A stretch of 35,804 nucleotides of DNA from Dictyobacter arantiisoli (lineage in GTDB: Bacteria; Chloroflexota; Ktedonobacteria; Ktedonobacterales; Ktedonobacteraceae). Of the stretch, positions 16,040 to 24,203 are shown piece after piece; position 1 is the stretch's first letter, and every line of letters begins with the position of its first letter. Made by a program: the position numbers and the translations under genes. The DNA is taken from positions 1-35,804 of the forward strand of contig NZ_BIXY01000076.1 in the NCBI RefSeq assembly GCF_008326305.1, given 5' to 3'. The notes under the pieces were generated by a model, which saw only the letters and a list, made by a program, of their open reading frames with translations, did no database searches and was not told the origin of the DNA.

Positions 16040-17401
16040 TTAGCGATTACCGACGCGTGCGAGCAGAGCCACGCTTTCGATATGATATGTTTGTGGGAAC
16101 ATATCGACAGGTTGGGCGGAGACGAGGCGATAACGTCCTCCTGAGCACAGGGTAGCGATATCACGCGCCAGCGTACTGGGGTCGCAGGAGACATAGCAGA
16201 TAGCACGTGGGGCCATGGTCTGCATCGCCTGTAACGCTTTTGGATGACAGCCAGCGCGTGGAGGATCAACCAGCGCGATATCGATTCTTTCGCGTCTGTA
16301 GTGAAGCTGATTGAGGACGCGTTCCAGAGTCCCTTCCAGGGCGGTAATGTTACTTTGATTATTCAAGGCGCAGCCAGCACGGGCATCCATCACTGCGCTG
16401 GGTTGAGACTCAACCCCGATGACACGGGCGCTGCTTGAGGCCAGGAAGGTCGAGAAGAGGCCCACACCGCTATAGCCATCCAGAACCACCTCATGGCGCT
16501 GTGGCTCCAGTGCGGCCATCGCCTGTTCCACCAGGACAGAGGTTTGGATTGGGTTGACCTGGAAAAATGAATCTGCAGAGACGCGGAAACGGCGTCCCAG
16601 AACCACATCCGTCAAGTATTCCTGGCCCACGAAGACCCGCCCGTAGCGACCGCCGACGCGCTCAATAATCACGCCAACGATACCAGGGGCAATCGTCATC
16701 AGATCCTGTGCTAATTGATGTGGATCTTCCATCTGGGAACCGGGGCGTGCATTGAGGATGAGGAGCGTGGGAACTGCCTTGACAGCATTGGCAGCGATCC
16801 CCGTGGTAGAATTACTGACCGCACCAATGGCTCCACGAATCGTCACGCTTTGGAGCATTTGACCAAGCGTATCGCCAAAATAAGTAATGAGTTTTCTGCG
16901 TACCAGTTGATACACCTGATCCAGGGCTGGATGCAGCAGACCACACTCCTCTAAATCCTGGACATCGTGGCTCTCTGTCAACTTAAAGCCAATTTCACCG
17001 GCTGTTCCCACCGTAAATACTGCATAGTTGCGATAGTGCCAGGGTTGAATCGATGCTGGCATGCCAATGGTTGGATGAACCAGCGCATCAGGTTGTTTAC
17101 CAATACGTACCAGCAATTGCCGTACAATATGGGCCTTCCAGGTGAGCTGGGCGGGATATGAAATATGTTGCCATTGGCATCCGCTATTGGTGAGGAGTGG
17201 AAAGGCTGGTTCCACGCGCTCAGGGGCGGGGCGAAGGATCTCAAGTAACTCGGCGCGTGCATGACCGCGACGCTCTTCTACAATCTCCACGCGGACCCGC
17301 TCCCCAGGAATGCCCCCGGGGACAAATAAGACACGTCCCTCATAGCGGCCTACAGCATCTCCTCCGTAGGCAAGGTCCGTAAGTTCAACATCAATACTCA
17401 T
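16040..17401 (-). CDS. rlmD: TrmA/RlmD-family RNA (uracil-5-)-methyltransferase
   Basis: A 453-residue SAM-dependent enzyme that methylates C5 of a uridine in rRNA or tRNA. An N-terminal TRAM RNA-binding domain (about 1-58, 'LTDLAYGGDAVGRYEGRVLF') is followed by the RumA-type insert and the methyltransferase core. The core has SAM motif 'LDGYSGVGLFSTFLA', 'DPPRAGCHPKAL', and catalytic Cys in 'CYVSCDPSTLARD'. The general base is in the final 'HIESVALL'. Only two of the four Cys that hold the [4Fe-4S] cluster in E. coli RlmD are evident: the usual CGGC is 'NSGC' and the first Cys is missing. The cluster is therefore probably absent. ATG 17401 has GAGGTGAAC just upstream. The symbol names the family; the target base is not known. 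Confidence 0.88.
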   Translation of the reverse strand: MSIDVELTDLAYGGDAVGRYEGRVLFVPGGIPGERVRVEIVEERRGHARAELLEILRPAPERVEPAFPLLTNSGCQWQHISYPAQLTWKAHIVRQLLVRIGKQPDALVHPTIGMPASIQPWHYRNYAVFTVGTAGEIGFKLTESHDVQDLEECGLLHPALDQVYQLVRRKLITYFGDTLGQMLQSVTIRGAIGAVSNSTTGIAANAVKAVPTLLILNARPGSQMEDPHQLAQDLMTIAPGIVGVIIERVGGRYGRVFVGQEYLTDVVLGRRFRVSADSFFQVNPIQTSVLVEQAMAALEPQRHEVVLDGYSGVGLFSTFLASSSARVIGVESQPSAVMDARAGCALNNQSNITALEGTLERVLNQLHYRRERIDIALVDPPRAGCHPKALQAMQTMAPRAICYVSCDPSTLARDIATLCSGGRYRLVSAQPVDMFPQTYHIESVALLARVGNR

Positions 17402-17591
17402 GTTCACCTCGGCGGCACCTGACGACATTGGATGTCGCTGATAACCGTCACATCTTTCCAGCGTTTTTGTATTCTTTTCATTCTTATTACTACATAGCCC
17501 CAACAATGGAGACCTATCTGTCGCAGAGATTTTATCATGATTGAGTTGTTGGTTCCAACAGAAGAAGCACCTCTTTGACTTTCCACCCGTA

Positions 17592-18578
17592 TTACAAGGG
17601 AAGTGGTTGTTTGGGCTGGCTATAGAGCCGGGTCCCAAAGTGGCTCAAGAAGACTGCGCCGATGCCTAATACACCGACAGCGATATTAACCAGCCAACCA
17701 ATGTAGGGAAGCGATCCTAACAGAGCCAGGACAGCTGTTCCCACACATACCTGCGCCAGGCGTGTATCAAACTGGGGAGCGACGTGCTGTAAAAGAGCGT
17801 CACCAATAATCCAGCCTGTAGATACAGTACCTAATGCCCATGCGGCGAACAGACCAAGCGCAACCAGAATTGCCAGCGGAATCGGGATAATCAGGGCAAT
17901 CAAGACTGTAAAAACCACTGGCGCCAGTAGAATGCTCAAAAAGCCCAGAGCTACACTGCGGCGCAATTTGCTTTTCACAGTTGTTCGTACCATCATAACA
18001 TGTTCCGGTAACAAAGTGGTCAGTAACACTCCCAACACAACCCATGTCACAATATACCACAGGCGGAATTGACTTCCAGCATCGCTTCCCAGCATATCGA
18101 TTATGCCAGTCGGGCAACCAAAGAGGCTTCCATGCAGAAGTAACCCTCGATTCTGGACCTGTTGACCTCCACAAACATGAATATCTCCATTAACAGAGGC
18201 GCCGGGTTGTGAAATGAGATTACCGCCGTAGAGGGTGACATTGCCATTCACCTTGCCATTGATAGTCACATTCCCGCCGACGACCATTACATCCCCTTTA
18301 ACCTCTCCATTGATGGCGACATTGCCCCAGAATGAGGTTAAATCCCCGCACACCACATTCCCGCTGCTCACCACCACCGCACTCCGAAAACTGGGTTTCC
18401 GTGGTTCTCCAATGCACTCGGCTGGCTGTTGGACACTGTTTGTATCCACCCCCATGGCTGAAGCTCTTGAAATACCAGTTGAGAGTGCTTCTACTCCACC
18501 GCTTATCAAGAACGCCGCTAAGAGCATAAGCCCTGGCAGCGAGAGCATGAATCGTTGTCTTCGAGAGACCTTTTGCAT
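17592..18578 (-). CDS. Membrane protein with bactofilin-like (polymer-forming) beta repeats
   Basis: A 328-residue protein. It has an N-terminal hydrophobic signal or anchor (about 10-34), then a right-handed beta-helix-like region (about 70-150) with repeated GNV/GDV units: 'GNVVCGDLTSFWGNVAINGE', 'GDVMVVGGNVTINGKVNGNV', 'GASVNGDIHVCGG'. These resemble bactofilin/polymer-forming repeats. Three or four membrane segments follow (about 175-315). The beta region would be outside the cell if the N-terminus is a signal peptide; two Cys flank it and could form a disulfide. GGGAG lies 8 bases before ATG 18578. It is 50 bases downstream of the anti-sigma gene in the same direction, so it is a likely member of that regulon, perhaps an envelope-stress product. 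The exact role is unknown. Confidence 0.7.
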   Translation of the reverse strand: MQKVSRRQRFMLSLPGLMLLAAFLISGGVEALSTGISRASAMGVDTNSVQQPAECIGEPRKPSFRSAVVVSSGNVVCGDLTSFWGNVAINGEVKGDVMVVGGNVTINGKVNGNVTLYGGNLISQPGASVNGDIHVCGGQQVQNRGLLLHGSLFGCPTGIIDMLGSDAGSQFRLWYIVTWVVLGVLLTTLLPEHVMMVRTTVKSKLRRSVALGFLSILLAPVVFTVLIALIIPIPLAILVALGLFAAWALGTVSTGWIIGDALLQHVAPQFDTRLAQVCVGTAVLALLGSLPYIGWLVNIAVGVLGIGAVFLSHFGTRLYSQPKQPLPL

Positions 18579-18627
18579 ACTAGAACTCCCTATCATGATC
18601 ACCATTTGATCATGACCTTCGCTTGTG

Positions 18628-19233
18628 CTATGCCTCTTGCGGAGGACGCATCAAGCGAAGCCACATCCCCATCATGACGACCACCGCGAACCCCAGCGCT
18701 GATAGCAACCAGTTATCGCGGGTAACGAGGGTCAGTCCGGTTTGTGTGTATTGACCAAACACAATCCCTTCATCGATGGCACCATTAAAGAATGCCAACA
18801 TTTTCAGCGCGAGATCGGTTTGAAGAAGTGTGATGATCAAAAACAAGAGTGGAATGCTGCTCAAGGTGAGGAGACCTAATGCTGTACCCACTGCGCCAGC
18901 GGTCCGAAAGCGCTCGATGCGCGACTTTTGCTGCTGACGCAGATCCTCAAGTTGATGAGTAATATGATTTTGTTGTTGAATGGCCCGCATGATTTTATCA
19001 GTTGATATGCTGACCGGGCATGCCACAGGTGTCTCGCTGGTGGCTGTACGCGTAGTCGTCACCTGGAAGGAACTGAACACAGCATCGAGGCTTTGCTGTT
19101 GGTGCGCAAAGGTACGGCAAGAGGCACATTCTGAGAGGTGCTCCTGGAGAGCCTTAGCGTATGACGAATCAGACGGATCAAGTTCGCCATCACGCTGAGC
19201 GCTCAGCCATTCTTTAGCGTCGCGACAGCGCAT
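18628..19233 (-). CDS. Zinc-binding anti-sigma factor, membrane-anchored
   Basis: A 201-residue protein. The N-terminal zinc anti-sigma motif is C3...H32-x3-C36-x2-C39 ('MRCRDAKEWLSAQRDGELDP', 'EHLSECASCR'). A helical linker follows, then two membrane segments (about 112-138 and 172-190). It should hold the ECF sigma factor encoded just upstream at the membrane until a signal releases it. ATG 19233 is preceded by GAGGAGGG and lies inside the end of the sigma gene (20-base overlap), showing translational coupling. Longer starts at 19251 or 19296 lack a ribosome site. The signal sensed is unknown. Confidence 0.88.
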   Translation of the reverse strand: MRCRDAKEWLSAQRDGELDPSDSSYAKALQEHLSECASCRTFAHQQQSLDAVFSSFQVTTTRTATSETPVACPVSISTDKIMRAIQQQNHITHQLEDLRQQQKSRIERFRTAGAVGTALGLLTLSSIPLLFLIITLLQTDLALKMLAFFNGAIDEGIVFGQYTQTGLTLVTRDNWLLSALGFAVVVMMGMWLRLMRPPQEA

Positions 19234-19978
19234 CGATTGGTCCCTCCTCATTGGGTGCTTTCTGTTGCATGTAGCGAGCCAGTAATTCGCGAGCACGATG
19301 CAAACGCGCTTTAACCAGCGCTGGCGTCAATGTCAGTGCGTTGGCGATCTCTTCATAGGAGAAGTCGTACCAGTAACGCAACACAATTACCGCACGGTAC
19401 TTGCTGGGCAGTCGTTGGAGATACACTTGAATATCATCCTGCTGCTCGCCCCGTAAAGCGGATTGTTCCGGGCTGACACCCACATCGACAATCCATTCCA
19501 AAAATGGCACATCTTCCAGTGGCAATGCCAGGAAGCGTCTTCTCCGCAACTGATCAATGGCGAGATGGGAGGCAATGGAAAGCAGCCAGGTACTAAATTT
19601 ATGGACGGACTTATAAGTAGCAAGCTGTGTAAAAGCTCGCACAAATGTTTCCTGGGTTACATCTTCAGCTTCAGTTATGTTACCAAGCATGCGGTATGAG
19701 AGGTTTTGCACGGCATCTTTATAGCGCTCGATGAGCACCGCGAAGAGGTCCTGTTCACCACCGAGAACGAGTTCAACGAGCGCTGCATCGCTCATCGACT
19801 CTACAATGGCGCCAGCCTTTGTTTTGGTGTGAGCCATGCTACTTGCAATACCCTGTACACCCGCTGCATCTGTTGATCCACTACTCTGACTACGACGTGT
19901 TCTGCGAGCTGGCTTTTTCAGCGCCCCGGTCGCAATCCCCCCCAGCACATTTGAAGCGTTTACAGTTGATTCTAACAT
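19214..19978 (-). CDS. ECF-type RNA polymerase sigma factor
   Basis: A 254-residue sigma-70-family factor. Region 2 (about 75-145) shows 'RYKDAVQNLSYRMLGNITEA', 'EDVTQETFVRAFTQL' and 'FSTWLLSIASHLAIDQLRRR'. Region 4 (about 185-240) shows 'LPSKYRAVIVLRYWYDFSYE' and 'EIANALTLTPALVKARLHRA'. An unusual basic, low-complexity extension of some 60 residues precedes region 2 ('KKPARRTRRSQSSGS'). The start at 19978 has GGTGA four bases upstream; M48 is an alternative but has no ribosome site. It overlaps the anti-sigma gene and probably also directs the bactofilin-like gene. Confidence 0.93.
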   Translation of the reverse strand: MLESTVNASNVLGGIATGALKKPARRTRRSQSSGSTDAAGVQGIASSMAHTKTKAGAIVESMSDAALVELVLGGEQDLFAVLIERYKDAVQNLSYRMLGNITEAEDVTQETFVRAFTQLATYKSVHKFSTWLLSIASHLAIDQLRRRRFLALPLEDVPFLEWIVDVGVSPEQSALRGEQQDDIQVYLQRLPSKYRAVIVLRYWYDFSYEEIANALTLTPALVKARLHRARELLARYMQQKAPNEEGPIDALSRR

Positions 19979-20059
19979 TTATCACCGCTCATTTATTCAT
20001 TAAACTCGATGCAGATCATAAGAGGACGATATACGACGTCTTCTCTCACTAATTACGAG

Positions 20060-20090
20060 CTGCGGTTAAAAAAGTTGTAATCTTTTGTCG
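20060..20090 (-). promoter_or_regulatory. Possible ECF-type autoregulatory promoter
   Basis: In the leftward direction ACAACTT with a T-run (near 20078-20068) stands about 15 bases before GTAAT (near 20057-20053). This loosely resembles the AAC -35 of ECF promoters. No second copy of the motif was found to support it. Confidence 0.2.
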
Positions 20091-20628
20091 AAGTGTAACA
20101 TGAGACCGACAGAGTGACAAGAGGGAAGGCTTGCCAGCATCGATTACAAGTTTAGGCGCAAGCTCTGTGTTGGAAACCTGCATCGTTGGATACATTATTC
20201 TTTTCTCTCTATATCGTATAGACGCAATAATTCATCTCAATCAAAATTACAGCCTGTACTGTTCTAACGAAGTACCTTTCAGGGGAGGTAATTTATTCTC
20301 ATCTTACTTATTATAACAATCGCGCCGCCCTAAATATTGCATCCGAAGTCGTACCAAAACACCAATCACCCCTCACGAGCAGGACCGCTCAAAGGAAAGG
20401 AATGATGAACAAAAACGGAGGGGTATTCGTCCGATCCCCTCGAGCAGGGCATGGTGCTCAAGCATGGGAGAGCGTTGGGGGGAGATGTTGGTACGAGACG
20501 AGGAAAGCGCACCTCGGCTGCGGCCTCGGTACGCACCTACACTTCTCCATCATGATTCTCGTTCTTCGAATGGAATACTCTAAATTTTAGCTTAGCGAGA
20601 TAACATATGTGATATAGGAGCATCTTAG
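20091..20628. other. Gene-free region with a GC-rich structured core
   Basis: About 540 bases without a convincing gene. From 20370 to 20545 the sequence becomes GC-rich and contains several stems: GAGC-AGGACC-GCTC (20377-20390), GAGGGG/CCCCTC (near 20418-20441), GAGC/GCTC (20442-20459) and CGAGG-AAAGCGCA-CCTCG (20499-20516). TATAAC precedes it near 20310. It could be a small RNA gene or a decayed repeat; it matches none of the RNA families I can recognise (tmRNA, SRP, RNase P, 6S). Confidence 0.35.
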
Positions 20629-20677
20629 ATGAGGGACAAAAAAGAGCAGCCATGAGCTCGCCTTTTTTGTCCCTCAT
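20629..20677 (-). terminator. Terminator of the sugar operon
   Basis: A 16-bp stem (20629-20644 with 20662-20677; ATGAGGGACAAAAAAG and its complement) with an inner GAGC/GCTC extension, 16 bases beyond the GH4 stop. The T6 lies within the stem rather than after it, so efficiency is uncertain. Confidence 0.65.
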
Positions 20678-20692
20678 TCTGTCGTTTTCGAT

Positions 20693-22246
20693 TTATGAGA
20701 TTTTGGTCATTTTTCCTTTGTCGGTGGCGCTGGCGTTTGCTCTGGCTTCGGCGCGGTTGCTGGCCATCTCTGCAACGGTTTTGATGGGCAGGCGTGCTGC
20801 ACCTCTGGTTTCAACGGTTTTGACGCGTGTGCCATTTTGCTCGGCCTGTTCCAGGCGGGATTTTGCCTGTGGGACCGCTGTTTGATACTGAGGGAGCCAT
20901 TGCGCCTGCGCAACGAGCATCTCATCTGTCATCTGCCAGACCTCTTCTGGATTGCAGACAGCCCCGACCAGAGGATCATGCAACATTGCTTGCTTGAGCA
21001 GTGTGATATCACCACGAATGGCGGCCAGCATACCCATCTCCTGTACCCGAACACTGGCCGAACAGGTTGCGGCACAGGCCAGGGGCAGATCGCCGACCAC
21101 CGGCATGTTGATGCCTGTCTTATCGACGTAGCCGGGAATCTCGATCACACAGCCGTTGGGTAAGTTTGTAATATGGTTCTGATTGATGACATTGAAGTGT
21201 CCCCGGTAGATGCGACCGGTTTCCAGGGCTTCAATGATATACGAACCATGTTCCTCACTGCGCTTCTGCTGGCTGATCGGTTGTGGCTCTTCCTTTAACC
21301 AGTTTGGGAAATCAGTTTCAAACCAGTTGCGTCCTTCAGTGCACACGCGCAAATAGCCGCCGGTTTCGCCATTAATCCAGTTTGACAGATCGATCCATTG
21401 TGGAATCTCTGCGATACGTTTGCGATACCAGGGGAGATATTCGCTCAAGTGGCCGTTGGATTCGGTGCTATAGTAACCGAAGCGGCGTAACACATCAATA
21501 CGAACCTTTTCCGTGGTTGGATAGGTAGGATGCGCCTCGAAAAGTTCCAGCAGATGAGGCACCATATCTCTACCACGCCATTCAACCTTCGTGAACCAGG
21601 TTTGATGATTGATACCAGCCGCAATCACATCCACATCCCGACGGTGTAGATGCTCTTCTTCTGCGAGCAGGCCTTCTTTTTTCGCCCATAATTCGATACA
21701 GTGAACAATCTGCCAGTGCGCTCCCTGTACGCCGTGGCACAGGCCGATGGTGGGCACCCCACCATAGGTATTGCAGGCCCAGACATTCATTGCCATCGGA
21801 TTAGAGTAGTTCAGGAAAAGCGCGCCTGGCCTGGCTACTTCCCGAATATCTTTGCAGAAGTCTAGCAGGGCTGGAATCGTACGTTGAGCATACATCAGGC
21901 CACCAGCCGACAATGTATCCCCTACGCATTGATCAACCCCATATTTCAATGGAATATCAATATCGGTCTCAAAGGCTGCCAGGCCGCCTTGACGAACTGT
22001 GCTGATCACATAATCGCTATCAGCGATGGCCGCACGGCGATCGGTTGTCGCAATGATCTGCGCAGGTAGTTTGCTTGCGTCAATCTCACGTTGGCAGAGT
22101 TGTGCCACCATCTCAAGATTCTGCGTGGAAATATCTGTAAAGGCAAAGGTCGTATCGGCCAATTCTGGTACGGATAAGATATCGCGCAATAGCGTACGCG
22201 TAAAGCCAATCGATCCGGCTCCAATCATCGCAATTTTAATTGCCAT
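20693..22246 (-). CDS. Glycoside hydrolase family 4 (alpha-galactosidase/alpha-glucosidase type)
   Basis: A 517-residue NAD- and metal-dependent glycosidase. It has the Rossmann 'GAGSIGFTRTLL' (9-20), 'GDTLSAGG', the 'YSNPMAMN' block (N149) and the metal-binding Cys-His pair C170-H171 in 'GLCHGVQG'. 'GINHQTWF' and 'ESNGHLSEYLPWYRKR' resemble MelA-type enzymes. GH4 enzymes cleave by oxidation at C3 and elimination. The sugar cannot be fixed from sequence: alpha-galactoside, alpha-glucoside or a uronide. Family members are usually 430-480 residues; here the last 50 residues are a charged, Ala-rich extension. GAGGAG lies 10 bases before the start. It is the last gene of the operon and would split the sugar imported by the upstream ABC system. 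Confidence 0.9.
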   Translation of the reverse strand: MAIKIAMIGAGSIGFTRTLLRDILSVPELADTTFAFTDISTQNLEMVAQLCQREIDASKLPAQIIATTDRRAAIADSDYVISTVRQGGLAAFETDIDIPLKYGVDQCVGDTLSAGGLMYAQRTIPALLDFCKDIREVARPGALFLNYSNPMAMNVWACNTYGGVPTIGLCHGVQGAHWQIVHCIELWAKKEGLLAEEEHLHRRDVDVIAAGINHQTWFTKVEWRGRDMVPHLLELFEAHPTYPTTEKVRIDVLRRFGYYSTESNGHLSEYLPWYRKRIAEIPQWIDLSNWINGETGGYLRVCTEGRNWFETDFPNWLKEEPQPISQQKRSEEHGSYIIEALETGRIYRGHFNVINQNHITNLPNGCVIEIPGYVDKTGINMPVVGDLPLACAATCSASVRVQEMGMLAAIRGDITLLKQAMLHDPLVGAVCNPEEVWQMTDEMLVAQAQWLPQYQTAVPQAKSRLEQAEQNGTRVKTVETRGAARLPIKTVAEMASNRAEARANASATDKGKMTKIS

Positions 22247-22308
22247 CTTTTACAATCTCCTCTTTGTTACGTAGCAATATATGTATATCAGGAAAGCCTG
22301 ATCGAGAG

Positions 22309-23220
22309 TTACCCCTTCAGAGAACCTGCCATCAAGCCTTCTACAATTTGTTTCTGGAACACAATTGTTATGATGAAAATCGGCGCAATCACGATTAATC
22401 CCATGGCTGCTTCGTTGCCCCAGGCCACTGTTTGATACTGTGGATTTACGGCCGCCTGGGTAATACCCAGGGTCAGGGTTGCGGAAGCATCCGAACGGCT
22501 GAAGATGAGTGGGAAAAAGAATTCCTGCCAGCTAGCGACCAGATTAATCAGGAACAGGGTAGCAATCGATGGCCGGAGCACAGGGATAATCACGTGCCAG
22601 AAGATAGACAGGAAGTTTGCTCCATCAATCTGGCCAGCCTCTTCAAGTTCAACCGGTATTTGCCGTACAAACGATGTCATGATCCAGACGCTGGTAGGCA
22701 TCAAGAAGCTTACCAGAAGAATAACCAGGCCCTGAATCGAGTCCAGCAGCGAGAGATTTTCAAACATCTGGAACAATGGAATGATGATAGAAATGGTTGG
22801 TAGATAACCAGAAATCAGCAAGCCGAGAAAGAGTATATTGCTGCCGGGAAAGGATATCCGTGCAAAGGCATACGCGGCCAGCAAAGATACCAGCACTGAG
22901 AAGGCAGCCGAGAGCACTGAGAGTAGAGTGTTATTGATAAACTGTTGATCCAATGGAACAATCTGTGCAACCGTCTGGAAATTTATAAATGAGGGATGCA
23001 CTGGAATATAGTTCAATGGCGTGGTAAACAGTTCAGTAATAGGTGTAAAGGCTGATAAAACTATCCAATAGATTGGTATCACTGTTATCAGCAGGAACAG
23101 TATGACTCCTATATACAATGCGACTGTGCCGGGGGGGATGTTTGCAAAGAATGAGCGTTTTTTCGGTGTCCTGGTCAGCCCCGGCGTTTGTGGAGGAGAA
23201 TGAACCTCAGCGGTGGACAT
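22309..23220 (-). CDS. Carbohydrate ABC transporter permease (MalG type)
   Basis: A 303-residue inner-membrane permease with six predicted membrane segments and the EAA loop 'EEAGQIDGANFLSIFWHVII' that contacts the ATPase. It belongs to the CUT1 sugar transporters. A 35-residue Pro-rich cytoplasmic tail precedes the first span. AAGGGGG lies 9 bases before ATG 23220. It starts 13 bases after the partner permease. No ATPase gene is in the cluster, so a shared ATPase elsewhere must drive it. Confidence 0.93.
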   Translation of the reverse strand: MSTAEVHSPPQTPGLTRTPKKRSFFANIPPGTVALYIGVILFLLITVIPIYWIVLSAFTPITELFTTPLNYIPVHPSFINFQTVAQIVPLDQQFINNTLLSVLSAAFSVLVSLLAAYAFARISFPGSNILFLGLLISGYLPTISIIIPLFQMFENLSLLDSIQGLVILLVSFLMPTSVWIMTSFVRQIPVELEEAGQIDGANFLSIFWHVIIPVLRPSIATLFLINLVASWQEFFFPLIFSRSDASATLTLGITQAAVNPQYQTVAWGNEAAMGLIVIAPIFIITIVFQKQIVEGLMAGSLKG

Positions 23221-23233
23221 ATTGTATACCCCC

Positions 23234-24163
23234 TTACAAGGCGCGTTCGCTACGACGCATAAACAGGAAAAAGAACAAACTCAAGAAAAGCACGATCAGG
23301 AAGGCAAAGACTGCAACCGCCGACCCATAGCCATAATAGAGACCCGTGAAGGCCAGTTGATAGATCTGATACGAGAGCAAGGTTGTGGAGTTGCCCGGTC
23401 CTCCCTGGGTCAGACCATAAACCAGATCAAAGCTCAAGACACGCGCCGTGGAAATGAAGATCAAGAGCGTGAAAATCAAGGGAGCCAGCAGAGGTAAAAC
23501 GACAGAGCGTAAGGTCCGCCACGAAGAGGCTCCATCGACTTTCGCCGCCTCATAAAGTTCACTGGGAATATTTTGCAGACCAGCCAGTAGAATAATCGAG
23601 GCCCAGGGTGCGTTTTTCCAGACATCCAGCAAGATCACCACGATGCGAGCCAGCGTAGGATCAGCGAGCCAGAGGGGACGGAATGGCAGCACACGTATAA
23701 TCAGATCATTGATCATGCCATACTGATTGTTAAACATCCATTGCGAGGCCGTGGCAATCACAATGGTCGGCATGGCCCAGGGCAAAAGATTAATGGCACG
23801 GACCAGCTCTCGACCGCGAAAAGGCCGATTGAGTAGAAATGCGATCCCCAATGCATATACCATTTGCACAAAGGTTGAAACCACCGTAAAGAGAAAGGTA
23901 AACCCGAGGGATTGCATCACCATTGGATCGTGGAACATGCGCACAAAATTATCCAGGCCGATAAAGCGTGGCGTTCCCGAGAGCGGGCTACTATCGGTGA
24001 AACTTTGATAGAGCGTAATCAGGAATGGATAGATCGCAACGGCCAGACGCCAGATGATCGCCGGAGCCACTAACAGATATGCCAGCAGTAATAGACGCCT
24101 ACGCCGTCTACGGGTTCCCACAGCCACCGTGGCTGTAGGAACCTTCGCGGTTCCTACATACAT
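23234..24163 (-). CDS. Carbohydrate ABC transporter permease (MalF/UgpA type) with repeat-derived N-terminus
   Basis: A 309-residue permease with six predicted spans and the EAA loop 'YEAAKVDGASSWRTLRSVVL'. It pairs with the MalG-type permease downstream and the lipoprotein upstream. AGAGGA lies 7 bases before ATG 24163. Codons 3-17 ('VGTAKVPTATVAVGT') are written by two overlapping inverted repeats (24113-24157), and an Arg6 run follows. The first membrane segment starts only after that, so the N-terminal 23 residues look like an added, non-family extension. An alternative start inside is not obvious. Confidence 0.92.
   Translation of the reverse strand: MYVGTAKVPTATVAVGTRRRRRRLLLLAYLLVAPAIIWRLAVAIYPFLITLYQSFTDSSPLSGTPRFIGLDNFVRMFHDPMVMQSLGFTFLFTVVSTFVQMVYALGIAFLLNRPFRGRELVRAINLLPWAMPTIVIATASQWMFNNQYGMINDLIIRVLPFRPLWLADPTLARIVVILLDVWKNAPWASIILLAGLQNIPSELYEAAKVDGASSWRTLRSVVLPLLAPLIFTLLIFISTARVLSFDLVYGLTQGGPGNSTTLLSYQIYQLAFTGLYYGYGSAVAVFAFLIVLFLSLFFFLFMRRSERAL
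24113..24157. repeat. Double palindrome inside a coding start
   Basis: GGTTCCCACAGCCAC (24113-24127) pairs with GTGGCTGTAGGAACC (24129-24143) with one mismatch. GTAGGAACC (24135-24143) also pairs with GGTTCCTAC (24149-24157) around TTCGC. The two hairpins share one arm. This has the look of a dispersed REP-type repeat lodged at the 5' end of the permease gene. Confidence 0.75.
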
Positions 24164-24203
24164 AGAAATCCTCTCTTACTTCCTTCTAAAAGCTAGAGAC
24201 ACG

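Noticed and set aside
20340-20560. RNase P, SRP, 6S or tmRNA gene
   Set aside because: The conserved motifs of these RNAs that I know were not found; only generic stems are visible.
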